Positions 8,354-14,712 of a stretch of DNA of 28,448 nt are shown piece after piece. This DNA is from an uncultured Eubacterium sp. (GTDB taxonomy: Bacteria; Bacillota; Clostridia; Lachnospirales; Lachnospiraceae): NCBI GenBank assembly GCA_910586045.1, contig CAJUIH010000030.1, positions 1 to 28,448 on the forward strand. Direction: 5' to 3'. Within the stretch, counting starts at the first letter, position 1, and the number at the start of each line of letters is the position of its first letter. The translations under genes were made by a program, and so were the position numbers. The notes beneath the pieces are model-generated. The model was not told the DNA's origin, ran no database searches, and saw nothing but the letters and a program-made list of their open reading frames with translations.

Positions 8354-9610
8354 TCATACCTGGACTACCGCTAATATTTCCCCATCGGAACAAACAGCCC
8401 TTGCATAAATATGCGAACGGCTTTTGCATAATTCCAAAATTCTGCCGCCTGCTGCGCCCGCAAGCCTACCGCTTTTTTTCGTCTTGGAATCAAACTTTCG
8501 AAAAATGATTTCTTCTCCAACCGCGTAAACATACCCATCCCGGTCAATGGCCGCCGCACCCACTTCTGTTTCCGTTTCCCCGTCGTCCATAACCAGTACT
8601 CCATTTTCTTTTAACACCATATATCTGCAGCACCCTTCCACACTTCTGGTGTATACCGCGCCGACATCCGAATACGCACTGAGCCTGCTGTCAGAACCCA
8701 ACTCCATAACACACCGGTTTCTGCCGCGGATTGCGGTAATACTGTTTAAACCCGCGCCAACCCAATACAAATCATTCCATTCCGTTACCGGGTCTTCTAC
8801 ATTACTGACTATCGTCCCGTCATCCAAGAGCAGGACATAAAGTTCCCCATAAGCCGCCGCCATAACCACACGTCCATTCTGCCGCTGGTCCAGGGCGCCC
8901 GCAATCTCGTATTTTACATCCAGCTCCGTACATGCGGATACCCTCCCCTGTTCGGTAAATGCCAAAAGACCCAGGTCTTGCGTATAGGCAAAACATCCGA
9001 TTTTTTCGTTTTCGGGTGAAACCGCATTGCCGTCCGTGTCATAGATCATCCCTTCTTTTAAATAAAAAACGCCCGATCCATTGGAACAAAGCCTTGGAAT
9101 CCGGTTTTTCCCGCCTGCTGTCCCCGATTCGGACGGTACGGTTTCCAGACTGGTACAAAGAAACCGAAAATCCTCTTTTGCAATTTCCCCCTGCGGGTCC
9201 GCCTGCAGCATCAGCAGAAGAAACAGATAAAACAGCGCCGCTTTCCCGGTTTCCCATACAATCCGTTCGGAATAAACGACCTGCTGTATCCCCTTCCGGT
9301 TTCTGGAGAAAAATTGATTGCCATTATGATCCCTGCTTTTTCGCAGTAACGGTCCCAAAGCGTGCTCCAATCCCGCAAGGTCCCACACGCCGTCGCGGTA
9401 AAATGCACAAACAACCTCCGCCAAACCGTCCTTTCCCACATAAGCTTCCAATAATTGCGCCGTTTCGCGTGCCGCATAAGCATTCTGCCTGGCCAGACGT
9501 TTCTGGCAGTCTAACAGCATTCCATTATCGATCGTTTCCCACACTTCCTGCAGACAGAAATGTTTCCGCAGCATTCCAAGCGTGGCAATATGAACTCCTT
9601 GGATCTTCAT
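8354..9610 (-). CDS. Protein with helical N-terminus and degenerate RCC1-like propeller
   Basis: The 418-residue protein has a helical N-terminal region (about 1-155) with one short hydrophobic stretch (125-136) that looks too short to be a confident membrane helix. From about 170 to 415 there are repeated beta-type units containing Gly-bounded phrases such as VLLLDDGTIVSN (259-270), EWNDLYWVGAGLNS (277-290) and MVLKENGVLVMDDG (331-344). These resemble RCC1-type propeller blades of clostridial proteins, but the repeats are worn, so the fold is a suggestion. The segment FYRDGVWDLAG (70-80) echoes the IQRDGVWEVLG motif that ends both paralogous proteins downstream. The protein could be an interaction scaffold or sensor of the complex. 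It is the second gene of the operon, 51 bases after the helix-turn-helix gene, with an AGGAAAGGGGA site before the ATG. Confidence 0.85.
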   Translation of the reverse strand: MKIQGVHIATLGMLRKHFCLQEVWETIDNGMLLDCQKRLARQNAYAARETAQLLEAYVGKDGLAEVVCAFYRDGVWDLAGLEHALGPLLRKSRDHNGNQFFSRNRKGIQQVVYSERIVWETGKAALFYLFLLLMLQADPQGEIAKEDFRFLCTSLETVPSESGTAGGKNRIPRLCSNGSGVFYLKEGMIYDTDGNAVSPENEKIGCFAYTQDLGLLAFTEQGRVSACTELDVKYEIAGALDQRQNGRVVMAAAYGELYVLLLDDGTIVSNVEDPVTEWNDLYWVGAGLNSITAIRGRNRCVMELGSDSRLSAYSDVGAVYTRSVEGCCRYMVLKENGVLVMDDGETETEVGAAAIDRDGYVYAVGEEIIFRKFDSKTKKSGRLAGAAGGRILELCKSRSHIYARAVCSDGEILAVVQV

Positions 9611-9661
9611 ATTTTATTCCCCTTTCCTAAAGGACGCAGTCCTTAATGGCTGCTGCGTGAA

Positions 9662-10216
9662 TTATTCCGAAAATAACGGTTCTTCCCCAAGCTCGAAAAA
9701 CAATTCATCGATCTGTTTGCAGTCATAGATTTTGCTTCGGATACAATACGATACAATCTTATCTGTTGGGTCTTGTGCGGGCATCAGGGAATATCCCGCC
9801 AGATTCAGCAGATAATACATTTCCCAATAATCCAAATGCAGGATAATCGCCATTTTCAGCACATTGCGCTTGTTAGTCCTTGCATTTTTATTATCGCGCA
9901 GCCGGTACCACAAGGTACGGTTCATTCCGATTGCGTTGTATACCTGCGCGTCTGTTTTCTGCGCCCTGTCCACAAAATAAATCAATTCCTCAAAAAACTC
10001 CCTGCGCTGTTTTTTGGCCGCATCCAATTCTTTATTTAAAATATCCTTGATTTCCTCCATGGTCATCGGGGTATCCGTAAGAAAGCGTCCGTCCTCTTTT
10101 AAGATCCCGCACAATTCTTTTCCAAGGCTGCTGTTTTTTCCAAGCTCCTCGATGATTTCCATAATCTGCCCTTCGTCGAGCCTCGCGAGCACTTCCGTTA
10201 ATAATTTTTTATACAT
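9662..10216 (-). CDS. Helix-turn-helix-like protein, first gene of the AAA+/Hsp70-like operon
   Basis: This 184-residue, all-helical protein is probably the regulator or adaptor of the operon. Residues about 86-125 look like a compact helix-turn-helix (DAQVYNAIGMNRTLWYRLRD, then a Lys/Arg-rich turn). They are followed by LHLDYWEMYYLLNLAGYSLM (127-146) and a closing segment with IVSYCIR, IYD and LFFELGEEPL. From memory, the same pattern is found as a C-terminal module in clostridial proteins such as macro-domain fusions, where its role is not settled. Residues 1-80 are helical and unassigned. The gene sits directly behind the main operon promoter, and an inverted repeat lies in the leader, which would suit autoregulation. 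DNA binding is inferred and has not been shown. Confidence 0.8.
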   Translation of the reverse strand: MYKKLLTEVLARLDEGQIMEIIEELGKNSSLGKELCGILKEDGRFLTDTPMTMEEIKDILNKELDAAKKQRREFFEELIYFVDRAQKTDAQVYNAIGMNRTLWYRLRDNKNARTNKRNVLKMAIILHLDYWEMYYLLNLAGYSLMPAQDPTDKIVSYCIRSKIYDCKQIDELFFELGEEPLFSE

Positions 10217-10239
10217 GCTGTCCGACCCTATCCTTTATT

Positions 10240-10262
10240 GCCGCTTCCTGTTATAAAGCGGC
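10240..10262. repeat. Inverted repeat in the operon leader
   Basis: GCCGCTT (10240-10246) and AAGCGGC (10256-10262) are perfect 7-bp inverted copies with a 9-base spacer. They lie between the operon promoter and the first start codon. They may be an operator for the encoded helix-turn-helix protein or a leader hairpin. Confidence 0.45.
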
Positions 10263-10286
10263 TCATTGTAAATCTACCATGCGCTT

Positions 10287-10315
10287 ATTATAATCTCATT
10301 TTTATACCGGTGCAA
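10287..10315 (-). promoter_or_regulatory. Main promoter of the AAA+/Hsp70-like operon
   Basis: On the minus strand TTGCAC (10315-10310) and TATAAT (10292-10287) are separated by exactly 17 bases, close to the sigma-A consensus. The start codon is about 70 bases downstream, leaving room for the leader inverted repeat. No convincing terminator separates this point from the transporter gene upstream, so some read-through from the queuosine unit is possible. Confidence 0.7.
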
Positions 10316-10377
10316 GATTTGGGAGCAAATTGCATACTTGCGGTAATCATTTATTTTTCATAACCCATCGTCTTTCT

Positions 10378-11088
10378 TTAACACCCTGCGCCAACCTGGC
10401 TTTTATCGCTGATCTTTCGCGCCAAATACACAAACGGCGTATCGGCAAGGCTTGTAACAATAAAAATCATATAACTGGATACCATTATGGAAAGCAGCGT
10501 ATCCATCCCATACATACCCCAAAACGCCCCAAACGTAAAAAGAACCGCATTCATCAATTGGGAAACCAGCGTCGAACCGTTATTGCGCAGCCACAAAAAC
10601 CGATGGCTGTCTTTAAAACGACGGCTGGTAAAATCCCACCATTTATGGTATAGCCAGACGTCCAGCGTCTGTACGAATGCGTATACGAGCAGGGATGTCA
10701 GCATCATGCGCGGCGTATTCGAAAAAATTTCCCGAATAGCGGGCGCTGCCCAATCCGTCTGCGCCGGTACATAGAGCATCCAGGACTGCGAGATGACAAT
10801 AAATAACACAGACGTAATGATTCCAAGCCGGACCGTTTTCTGCGCCGTCTGCTTTCCGTACCGTTCGCTTGCAATGTCTGTGACAAGAAAGGTAGAAGCA
10901 AACAGGATATTGCCCAGCGTCGTTTCCATGCCGAATGCCCGAACCACAAGCAATACTTCAATATTCGCGGCAATCGTAGCGATAATTGTCCACAGATATA
11001 GCCCCTGTTCCTGCATCAGATACAGCAGGAGCACTACAATGCTGTAAGTAACCAATAAAGAACTCACCAGTACGATTTCATTTTGCAT
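10378..11088 (-). CDS. yhhQ: YhhQ-family queuosine precursor transporter
   Basis: This is a 236-residue polytopic membrane protein with about six hydrophobic segments. It matches the VUT/YhhQ (COG1738) family of transporters for queuosine precursors (preQ0, preQ1 or queuine) by its length and by characteristic segments such as NILFASTFLVTDIASERYGK, with the conserved acidic TDI-SE-YG pattern, and the Asn/Gly/Ser/Gln-bearing NNGSTLVSQLMNA segment. The start at 11088 was preferred over an ATG three codons earlier, because the AGGAGG lies 11 bases before the chosen ATG but only two before the other. The gene overlaps the end of the radical SAM gene by 11 bases, so the two are translationally coupled. 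The candidate preQ1 riboswitch upstream supports a queuosine role and would control both genes. Which precursor is carried cannot be told from sequence. Confidence 0.88.
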   Translation of the reverse strand: MQNEIVLVSSLLVTYSIVVLLLYLMQEQGLYLWTIIATIAANIEVLLVVRAFGMETTLGNILFASTFLVTDIASERYGKQTAQKTVRLGIITSVLFIVISQSWMLYVPAQTDWAAPAIREIFSNTPRMMLTSLLVYAFVQTLDVWLYHKWWDFTSRRFKDSHRFLWLRNNGSTLVSQLMNAVLFTFGAFWGMYGMDTLLSIMVSSYMIFIVTSLADTPFVYLARKISDKSQVGAGC

Positions 11089-11818
11089 AGCAGCCATCCC
11101 CTCCTACTCCAAAGTCTGTATTATGCAGTAAAATATCCACACGTGGATGCTCCCTGTATTTGGGATACAGTTCGGTTTCAAAGATCTGTATGACACGCGG
11201 ATCCGGGCGCACCGGGCGGCTGTTTTCATTCATAATATTCACACAGACACGCTCAAAAAAAGCAAGCCCTGTTTGAATATCCCGGTCCATACTTTCTTTT
11301 GTCTGCCCCGCAAGCCCCTGCAGCAGACAGACTTCGTCAAAATACCGGGCGATCTCTTCGGCACTGTCCGTATCGATCCCTTTATCCAGATAGCACTCGC
11401 GAAACAGCGGATCAAACGTTTCCACACCTGTTTTCAGCTTCACCAGGATGCCCTGGTCCAAAAAACGTCTGCGGAAACCAGCCGTTACATTCCGATGCAT
11501 CCAATGGCATTCAAAATGAATCTGGGTGATCTGTTTTTGTCTGCAGGTTTCTTCTACCGCCCGAACCGTCTGCTCATCCAAATCTGTAAAACTGCCGGAA
11601 TTAATCACCTCAAGCCTGTGAAACTGCCCGGTCACGTCTTCAAGCACCTGTTTGTTCAGCCGGAAATTTGCCGCTATGTCCTTTGACGAGTCCAAATGAT
11701 AATCACAGAAACGGCAGCGGCGCCATGCACAGCCGCTTCCCCGCAGCATCACGATTTCGCGGGAGTTTTTCTGCGTAATGACACTGTAGCGGACTGGCCC
11801 GGAAGCTTTCTTGTCCAT
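11078..11818 (-). CDS. Radical SAM enzyme, probable queuosine-salvage lyase (QueL-like)
   Basis: The 246-residue protein has a radical SAM cysteine motif of the form C-X4-C-X2-C (GCAWRRCRFCDYH; Cys30, Cys35, Cys38), which should bind a [4Fe-4S] cluster and S-adenosylmethionine. It is compact, with essentially only the radical SAM barrel (INSGSFTDLD and GVETFD stretches) and no extra cluster domain. Published work on queuine salvage in clostridia described QueL, a radical SAM lyase that releases queuine from queuosine and is found near YhhQ-type transporters. The overlap with a YhhQ gene and the candidate preQ1 riboswitch in the leader make that the best assignment, though it is inferred from context. 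I chose the ATG at 11818, which has AAGAAGGG in front; an upstream in-frame ATG at 11845 lacks a comparable site. Other radical SAM roles cannot be excluded. Confidence 0.8.
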   Translation of the reverse strand: MDKKASGPVRYSVITQKNSREIVMLRGSGCAWRRCRFCDYHLDSSKDIAANFRLNKQVLEDVTGQFHRLEVINSGSFTDLDEQTVRAVEETCRQKQITQIHFECHWMHRNVTAGFRRRFLDQGILVKLKTGVETFDPLFRECYLDKGIDTDSAEEIARYFDEVCLLQGLAGQTKESMDRDIQTGLAFFERVCVNIMNENSRPVRPDPRVIQIFETELYPKYREHPRVDILLHNTDFGVGGDGCYAK

Positions 11819-11890
11819 AAAAATCCCTTCTTTCTGATTGTACATACATTCCTGACATCCCCGCGCCGAACAAACAGGAACGTTTTGGAC

Positions 11891-11924
11891 AAAAGAAAAG
11901 GATGCATGTATCTATAATGCATCC
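11891..11924 (-). terminator. Attenuator-type terminator before the radical SAM gene
   Basis: On the minus strand, GGATGCA and TGCATCC form a perfect 7-bp stem (11924-11900) followed by TTTTCTTTT (11899-11891). It lies between the riboswitch candidate and the coding region, where a riboswitch-controlled terminator is expected. A further GACAGC/GCTGTC hairpin (11960-11940) sits between them, and its arms could pair alternatively with the riboswitch stem. Confidence 0.7.
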
Positions 11925-11964
11925 ATCCAAAGCGAATAAGACAGCGTAAATCCGGCTGTCATTT

Positions 11965-12006
11965 CCCGTAGTTTTGTTTAGAGACAGGATGGTCACGAAC
12001 TGTCTT
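11965..12006 (-). ncRNA. Candidate preQ1-I riboswitch
   Basis: The minus-strand RNA shows a 6-bp stem AGACAG/CUGUCU enclosing a 12-base loop (UUCGUGACCAUC). An A-rich tail follows, CUAAACAAAACUACGG, whose UACG end can pair back with CGUG of the loop. This small H-type pseudoknot, with a UUC-starting loop and an AACAAAAC-type tail, is the layout of class I preQ1 riboswitches. Position agrees: about 10 bases after a predicted transcription start, ahead of a terminator, and ahead of two queuosine-related genes. Loop bases differ somewhat from the textbook consensus, so I keep the call probable. Ligand binding would be expected to favour termination and turn off salvage. Confidence 0.65.
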
Positions 12007-12021
12007 ATGAAATTCCTATAT

Positions 12022-12050
12022 AGTCTAGCATATGAGCGCCATGGATGCAA
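12022..12050 (-). promoter_or_regulatory. Promoter of the queuosine-salvage unit
   Basis: On the minus strand TTGCAT (12050-12045) and TAGACT (12027-12022) are spaced by 17 bases. The predicted start of transcription falls just before the riboswitch candidate at 12006, which supports the assignment. Confidence 0.5.
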
Positions 12051-12103
12051 GGATTTTCGATAAATGCGAAACCGCCCGGCCGCATCGCAGACCCCCAGTT
12101 CCG

Positions 12104-12149
12104 AAAACACCCGACAAAGAACAGCCATTCCGGCTGTCTTTATCGGGTG
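12104..12149 (-). terminator. Long nested hairpin, probable terminator after the YbjQ-family gene
   Basis: CACCCGA/TCGGGTG (12108-12114 and 12143-12149) encloses ACAGCC/GGCTGT (12121-12126 and 12132-12137). On the minus strand the structure is followed by TTTT and then C. It closes the apt-YbjQ unit before the queuosine promoter. The short U-run makes it a moderate rather than a strong call. Confidence 0.55.
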
Positions 12150-12275
12150 CATTTATTTGTATAGTCATCCTGCTATCTTTTGACTGCACCAGCCGCAATA
12201 CCTCCGCTGCCAGGCGCAAAAGGTTTTAAATATGTAAACGCAGAATGCTTAGGGATTCTTAGGCGCAAAATTTTT

Positions 12276-12587
12276 CTAACAGAATTTCACCGCCGTGCCA
12301 TACGCCATAACTTCCGCCGCGCCAGCCATAACAGCCGCCGATGCGTAACGTACATTTACAACCGCATCCGCGCCAAGCGCTTCCGCTTCCTGTACCATAC
12401 GCTGCGTAGCGAGCGCCCGGGCATCGTTCATCATATCGGTATAGGCTTTTAATTCCCCGCCTACGAGCGTCTTAAAACTCTGCCCAATATCATGCCCGAT
12501 ATTTTTGCTCTGAATCGTACTGCCCTTGACCAACCCAAGCATTTCCAGTTCGCGCCCCGCAATATAATCTGTATTTACGATTACCAT
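12276..12587 (-). CDS. YbjQ-family (DUF74) protein
   Basis: This 103-residue protein is full length for the YbjQ/UPF0145 family, formerly DUF74, whose members form small ring-like oligomers and are sometimes described as putative heavy-metal-binding domains. Telling segments are the opening VIVNTDYIAGRELEMLGLVKG (reading ...TDYIAGRE...), GELKAYTDMMNDAR, AEALGADAVVNVRYAS and a closing EVMAYGTAVKF. No membrane segment or signal is present, so it is cytosolic. It follows apt by 71 bases on the same strand without an obvious terminator, and a GGGA-type ribosome site precedes the ATG. The cellular role of this family remains unclear, and nothing around it here adds to that. Confidence 0.9.
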   Translation of the reverse strand: MVIVNTDYIAGRELEMLGLVKGSTIQSKNIGHDIGQSFKTLVGGELKAYTDMMNDARALATQRMVQEAEALGADAVVNVRYASAAVMAGAAEVMAYGTAVKFC

Positions 12588-12658
12588 GTTCCTATTCCCT
12601 TTCTTTTCCTGTTGTCCTGTTATTTTTCACATTGGGCCGCTTTAATGCCGGCAAGCCT

Positions 12659-13183
12659 TTACTTTCCCTCATAGGAAATAACAGACGCCACCTCATAGCC
12701 TGCCAGCTTCTCGCGTCCCTTTAAACCTGCCAGTTCCATCAGCAAAATCACTTTTACCACTTCCCCGCCCAACTGTTCAATCAGGCGCACGCTTGCTTCC
12801 AATGTGCCTCCGGTCGCGATCAAATCGTCCACCAAAACCACTTTCTGTCCCGGCTTCACCGCGTCTTTATGCATTTCAATTTCCGCGGTGCCGTATTCCA
12901 GCGCATATTCCGTAGAAATGGTTTCACACGGAAGCTTCCCTTTTTTACGGACCGGTATAAACGCCTTGCCTAATTTGTACGCGATTGGCATACCAAACAT
13001 AAATCCGCGGGATTCCGTCCCCGCCACAATATCAAAATCCACGCCGTCCAACAGGCCGATCATCGAATCAACCGCAAGCTTCAGCCCGTCCGGATCCTGC
13101 AGTACGCTCGTAACATCGCGGAATATAATCCCTGGTTCCGGAAAATCCGGTATAGAGCGTACATATTCTTCCATTTTTTTCAT
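12659..13183 (-). CDS. apt: Adenine phosphoribosyltransferase
   Basis: The 174-residue enzyme converts adenine plus PRPP to AMP and pyrophosphate in purine salvage, in the cytosol. It begins with the APT hallmark IPDFPEPGIIFRD (11-23) and has AGTESRGFMFG (54-64), the RKKGKLPC loop (79-86) and the PRPP-binding motif VVLVDDLIATGGTL (115-128) with Asp119 and Asp120. Length is normal for the family. The frame stays open upstream to 13312, but the start at 13183 is clear: AAGGAG lies 12 bases before it and the family N-terminus begins there. The gene is followed by the YbjQ-family gene. In many Firmicutes apt precedes relA, which is not the case here. Confidence 0.95.
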   Translation of the reverse strand: MKKMEEYVRSIPDFPEPGIIFRDVTSVLQDPDGLKLAVDSMIGLLDGVDFDIVAGTESRGFMFGMPIAYKLGKAFIPVRKKGKLPCETISTEYALEYGTAEIEMHKDAVKPGQKVVLVDDLIATGGTLEASVRLIEQLGGEVVKVILLMELAGLKGREKLAGYEVASVISYEGK

Positions 13184-13282
13184 CTGTATTCCATCTCCTT
13201 TGATTCGTATAAAATTTAAAAATTGCTGCCGTTCCAGCCCCAGCCGCTGACACCGGTATAGCTTAAAATGGATACCATCTGC

Positions 13283-13313
13283 CCAAATTCGGATTTGGTA
13301 TAACAGTATCATA
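13283..13313 (-). promoter_or_regulatory. Likely apt promoter and leader hairpin
   Basis: On the minus strand an extended -10 element, TGG followed by TATGAT (13313-13308), lies about 125 bases before apt. Just downstream, CCAAAT/ATTTGG (13283-13288 and 13293-13298) form a 6-bp stem with a four-base loop. The -35 region is weak. The rest of the leader holds nothing I recognise. Confidence 0.35.
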
Positions 13314-13345
13314 CCACTTTTTTACCAGGGTGGCTACGTCTGTTC

Positions 13346-13383
13346 AAAAAAAAATGCAAAGCCCACATAAAAACATGGACTTT
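13346..13383 (-). terminator. Terminator of uxuA
   Basis: On the minus strand AAAGTCCA (13383-13376) pairs with TGGGCTTT (13365-13358), with one G-T pair, and is followed within three bases by a run of nine T (13354-13346). This is a standard intrinsic terminator about 40 bases after the uxuA stop. Confidence 0.75.
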
Positions 13384-13419
13384 ACACTGTTTGTTTTTTA
13401 TTTCATTTTTTACCGCAAT

Positions 13420-14493
13420 TTACGCAATTTTACCGTCAATCCGTTCAAGCATATCCCAGCAGCCCCACAAATACATAATACCTAATGCGCGGTCATACAA
13501 ACCGTAGCCCGGGCGGCATTTTTCATCCCAAATATGGCGCCCATGGTCCGGACGCACATAGCCTTGATACCCACAGTCATGATAAGCCCGCATAATCTCC
13601 AAAATACCTACATCCCCGTCACAGTCACGGTGTGAAGCTTCGGTAAAATCACCGTTCGCAAAATGTTTGACATTGCGGATATGCGCAAATGCGATACGGT
13701 CGCAATAGGTACGGATGATATCCGCCACATTGTTGTCCGGATTTGCTCCAAGGGAACCGGAACACAGGCACAGGCAGTTGTATTCGTCGTCCACCATAGA
13801 CAGGAAACGGCCGATGGATTCCTTGTCTACCAGCAAACGCGGCAGCCCGAAAATATCCCATGGCGGGTCGTCCTGATGGATCGCCATCTTGATGCCTGTC
13901 TCACGGCAGGTCGGCATAATCGCTTCCAGAAAATATTTCAGGTTATCCCACAGTTTTTCTTTCGTCACCGGCCTGTATTTTTCAAACAGCTCGTCCAACT
14001 GCGCCATACGCTCCGGCTCCCATCCCGGGAATGTCATGCCGTGCAGGTTTTCCAGAATATACTTTGCCATTTCCTTATAATCATCCTGAATCCTGGATTT
14101 TTCATAAAACAGTGCCGTAGAACCATCCTCCATTGGATGGAACAAATCCGTACGGGTCCAGTCAAAGATCGGCATAAAATTATACGTAACTACCTTCACT
14201 CCAAATTTTGCCAGGTTTTTTAACGTCGTCTTGTAATTTTCAATATACTGGTCACGCGTCGGCAAACCGATTTTGATATCGTCATGGACATTGACGCTTT
14301 CGACTACATCCATATTAAATCCTGCCCCTTCGATCTGGCGGCGGGCTTCTTCGATTTCCTCGACTTCCCATACTTCCCCCGCCTGCTTATGGTGCAGCGC
14401 CCATACAAGCCCTGTCACGCCCGGGATCTGTTTGATCTGCTGCGGTGTAATGCTGTCATTTCCCTCGCCATACCAGCGAAATGTCATCTGCAT
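13420..14493 (-). CDS. uxuA: Mannonate dehydratase
   Basis: The 357-residue enzyme dehydrates D-mannonate to 2-keto-3-deoxygluconate in the glucuronate branch of hexuronate catabolism. It is a metal-dependent TIM-barrel protein of the UxuA family. Recognisable segments are FRWYGEGNDSI at the N-terminus, VVESVNVHDDIKIG (63-76), YNFMPIFDWTRTDL (104-117), MAIHQDDPPWDIFGLPR (203-219), CSGSLGANPDN (244-254), HIRNVKHF (271-278) and RPDHGRHIWDEK (314-325); the last five supply metal and substrate ligands in the family. The start at 14493 is backed by AAGGAGGAAG in front. An in-frame ATG at 14544 would add a 17-residue tail foreign to the family. No uxuB, uxaC or kdg genes lie next to it, so it is a stand-alone uxuA here. 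Confidence 0.95.
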   Translation of the reverse strand: MQMTFRWYGEGNDSITPQQIKQIPGVTGLVWALHHKQAGEVWEVEEIEEARRQIEGAGFNMDVVESVNVHDDIKIGLPTRDQYIENYKTTLKNLAKFGVKVVTYNFMPIFDWTRTDLFHPMEDGSTALFYEKSRIQDDYKEMAKYILENLHGMTFPGWEPERMAQLDELFEKYRPVTKEKLWDNLKYFLEAIMPTCRETGIKMAIHQDDPPWDIFGLPRLLVDKESIGRFLSMVDDEYNCLCLCSGSLGANPDNNVADIIRTYCDRIAFAHIRNVKHFANGDFTEASHRDCDGDVGILEIMRAYHDCGYQGYVRPDHGRHIWDEKCRPGYGLYDRALGIMYLWGCWDMLERIDGKIA

Positions 14494-14566
14494 AATTACT
14501 TCCTCCTTGTCCGTTTTATTTCTCGTCCTGTCAAATACACGCACTGACTATTACTGCCTTGCCCGC

Positions 14567-14572
14567 ATTATA
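14567..14572 (-). promoter_or_regulatory. Likely -10 element of uxuA
   Basis: A perfect TATAAT reads on the minus strand about 75 bases before the uxuA start, but no good -35 box stands 17 bases upstream. A weak -35 suggests an activator-dependent promoter, which fits the paired direct repeats further upstream. Confidence 0.4.
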
Positions 14573-14644
14573 TAAAAGATTTTAACATTTGCATAGAACG
14601 ATTTTTGTTGATTTTAGCAATATTTTATGCTGGAAGTTTATTAT

Positions 14645-14682
14645 AAAAAAATTATGCGGATTTAGAAAAAAATAATACGGAT
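14645..14682. repeat. Two 17-bp direct repeats spaced like an AraC-family site
   Basis: AAAAAAATTATGCGGAT (14645-14661) and AAAAAAATAATACGGAT (14666-14682) agree at 15 of 17 positions and are separated by four bases, giving a 21-bp period. Two 17-bp half-sites four bases apart is the geometry of the araI1-araI2 site bound by AraC. They lie upstream of the uxuA promoter and downstream of the acetyltransferase stop. The A-tracts make part of the match cheap. Confidence 0.4.
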
Positions 14683-14712
14683 GATACGATGGAAATGCCG
14701 GGTCAAATAAAC

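Noticed and set aside
8959..9630. Plus-strand frame of 223 codons opposite the propeller-like gene
   Set aside because: It is the antisense shadow of a minus-strand gene with consistent start signals; it has no ribosome site and a low-complexity basic composition.
9630..9644. Small AAGGAC/GTCCTT hairpin before the propeller-like gene
   Set aside because: The stem is only six base pairs with a three-base loop in a short gap and no T-run; it may be chance.
13184..13312. N-terminally extended adenine phosphoribosyltransferase
   Set aside because: The extra 43 residues are outside the family length, and the ribosome site supports the start at 13183.
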